Below are positions 63,641 to 64,000 of a DNA stretch of 64,000 nucleotides, in pieces. The stretch spans positions 22,780-86,779 of the forward strand of contig MPNW01000512.1 of NCBI GenBank assembly GCA_011800805.1, in the 5' to 3' direction. The notes under the pieces are model-generated. The model saw nothing but the letters and a program-made list of their open reading frames with translations, ran no database searches and was not told the DNA's origin. The DNA is from Hirudo medicinalis (lineage: Eukaryota > Annelida > Clitellata > Hirudinida > Hirudinidae). The translations under genes were made by a program, and so were the position numbers. Numbering within the stretch: position 1 is the first letter of the stretch; each line of letters starts with the position of its first letter.

Positions 63641-63969
63641 TGATGTTCGGTGCGATTGACATTTTGTGTTACGGCTTGTCCTTTTAATCCACATGTTCAG
63701 GAAGATCTCGGACTCTTTTGCGGACACTAAACCTTTCGGAGTGGTTTTTTTGGACCGATTCTTATTGTTAATGTTTGTGTGGCCGAGAAAATAAAATTTA
63801 AAAAAAAAATAATAAAAAGAAAAATATAAAAGATAAAATCAAATCCACGAAATCAAATTTTTCAAATACTTTAACATTTCCAAACAGATTTTCCATCGAT
63901 TTTTGCGGAGGACTTTCCTGACATTTTGATTCTTCGCTCACAATCGCTCCACACATCTGCTTCACATTC
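63641..63969. other. Non-coding flank of the R2-like remnant
   Basis: AT-rich, with an A-rich stretch at 63790-63830 that may be the element's 3' tail. A minus-strand reading near the window end (SDCERRIKMSG) is not recognisable. Confidence 0.4.
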
Positions 63970-63999
63970 ATTTTCCAAGCAGACGACGATGGCTCAGAA
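63970..63999 (-). repeat. Right arm of the 30-bp inverted repeat
   Basis: Exact reverse complement of 62185-62214. The repeat may continue past the window end. Confidence 0.85.
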
Positions 64000-64000
64000 C

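Overview
This is a eukaryotic, animal-type window: AT-rich DNA, genes split by GT-AG introns, many trinucleotide microsatellites, degenerate retrotransposon pieces, and metazoan families (CaMKII, DDX3, XRN2, rhodopsin-type peptide GPCRs, a SUEL-lectin/CUB/Sushi membrane protein). No bacterial or viral genome organisation is visible. An invertebrate bilaterian is the best guess. A lophotrochozoan such as an annelid would fit, but the sequence alone does not prove it. Single n characters and one 726-n run mark contig joins.

Layout. 1-7485 (-): calcium/calmodulin-dependent kinase II, complete kinase and regulatory segment, running off the left edge before the hub domain. 9814-16274 (-): complete 18-exon DDX3/PL10-type DEAD-box helicase (838 aa), with a dead CR1-like LINE in its longest intron that itself carries a 61-bp ATT-tailed insert. 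18095-18538: a MITE-like inverted-repeat element. 18763-20596 (-): an 8-exon ciliary CFAP119/CCDC189-like gene. 20.7-32.8 kb: largely empty, with LINE debris, a structured GC-rich hairpin region and a few exon-like stretches. 32813-34190 (-) and 48284-50679 (-): two close GPCR paralogues. 42826-45663 (+): XRN2, in one uninterrupted exon, between them. A Cys-rich orphan exon (41930-42211, -) lies just upstream. 54590-56050 (-): a single-exon PTB/PID-domain protein. 57551-61347 (-): six exons of a SUEL lectin/CUB/Sushi/transmembrane protein whose 5' end is not seen. 62.4-63.6 kb (+): a broken R2-clade (restriction-like endonuclease) retrotransposon.

The genes do not form an operon or pathway; they are independent housekeeping, signalling and ciliary genes. 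Exon models were built by hand: splice phases agree at every junction given, and the CaMKII exon lengths repeat the sizes known from vertebrate CaMKII genes. No clear undescribed system was found. The most unusual items are the ATT-tailed mini-element family, the patchwork GPCR pair, the SUEL-CUB-Sushi-TM architecture, the intronless XRN2 and PTB genes among intron-rich neighbours, and the structured region at 26.3 kb.
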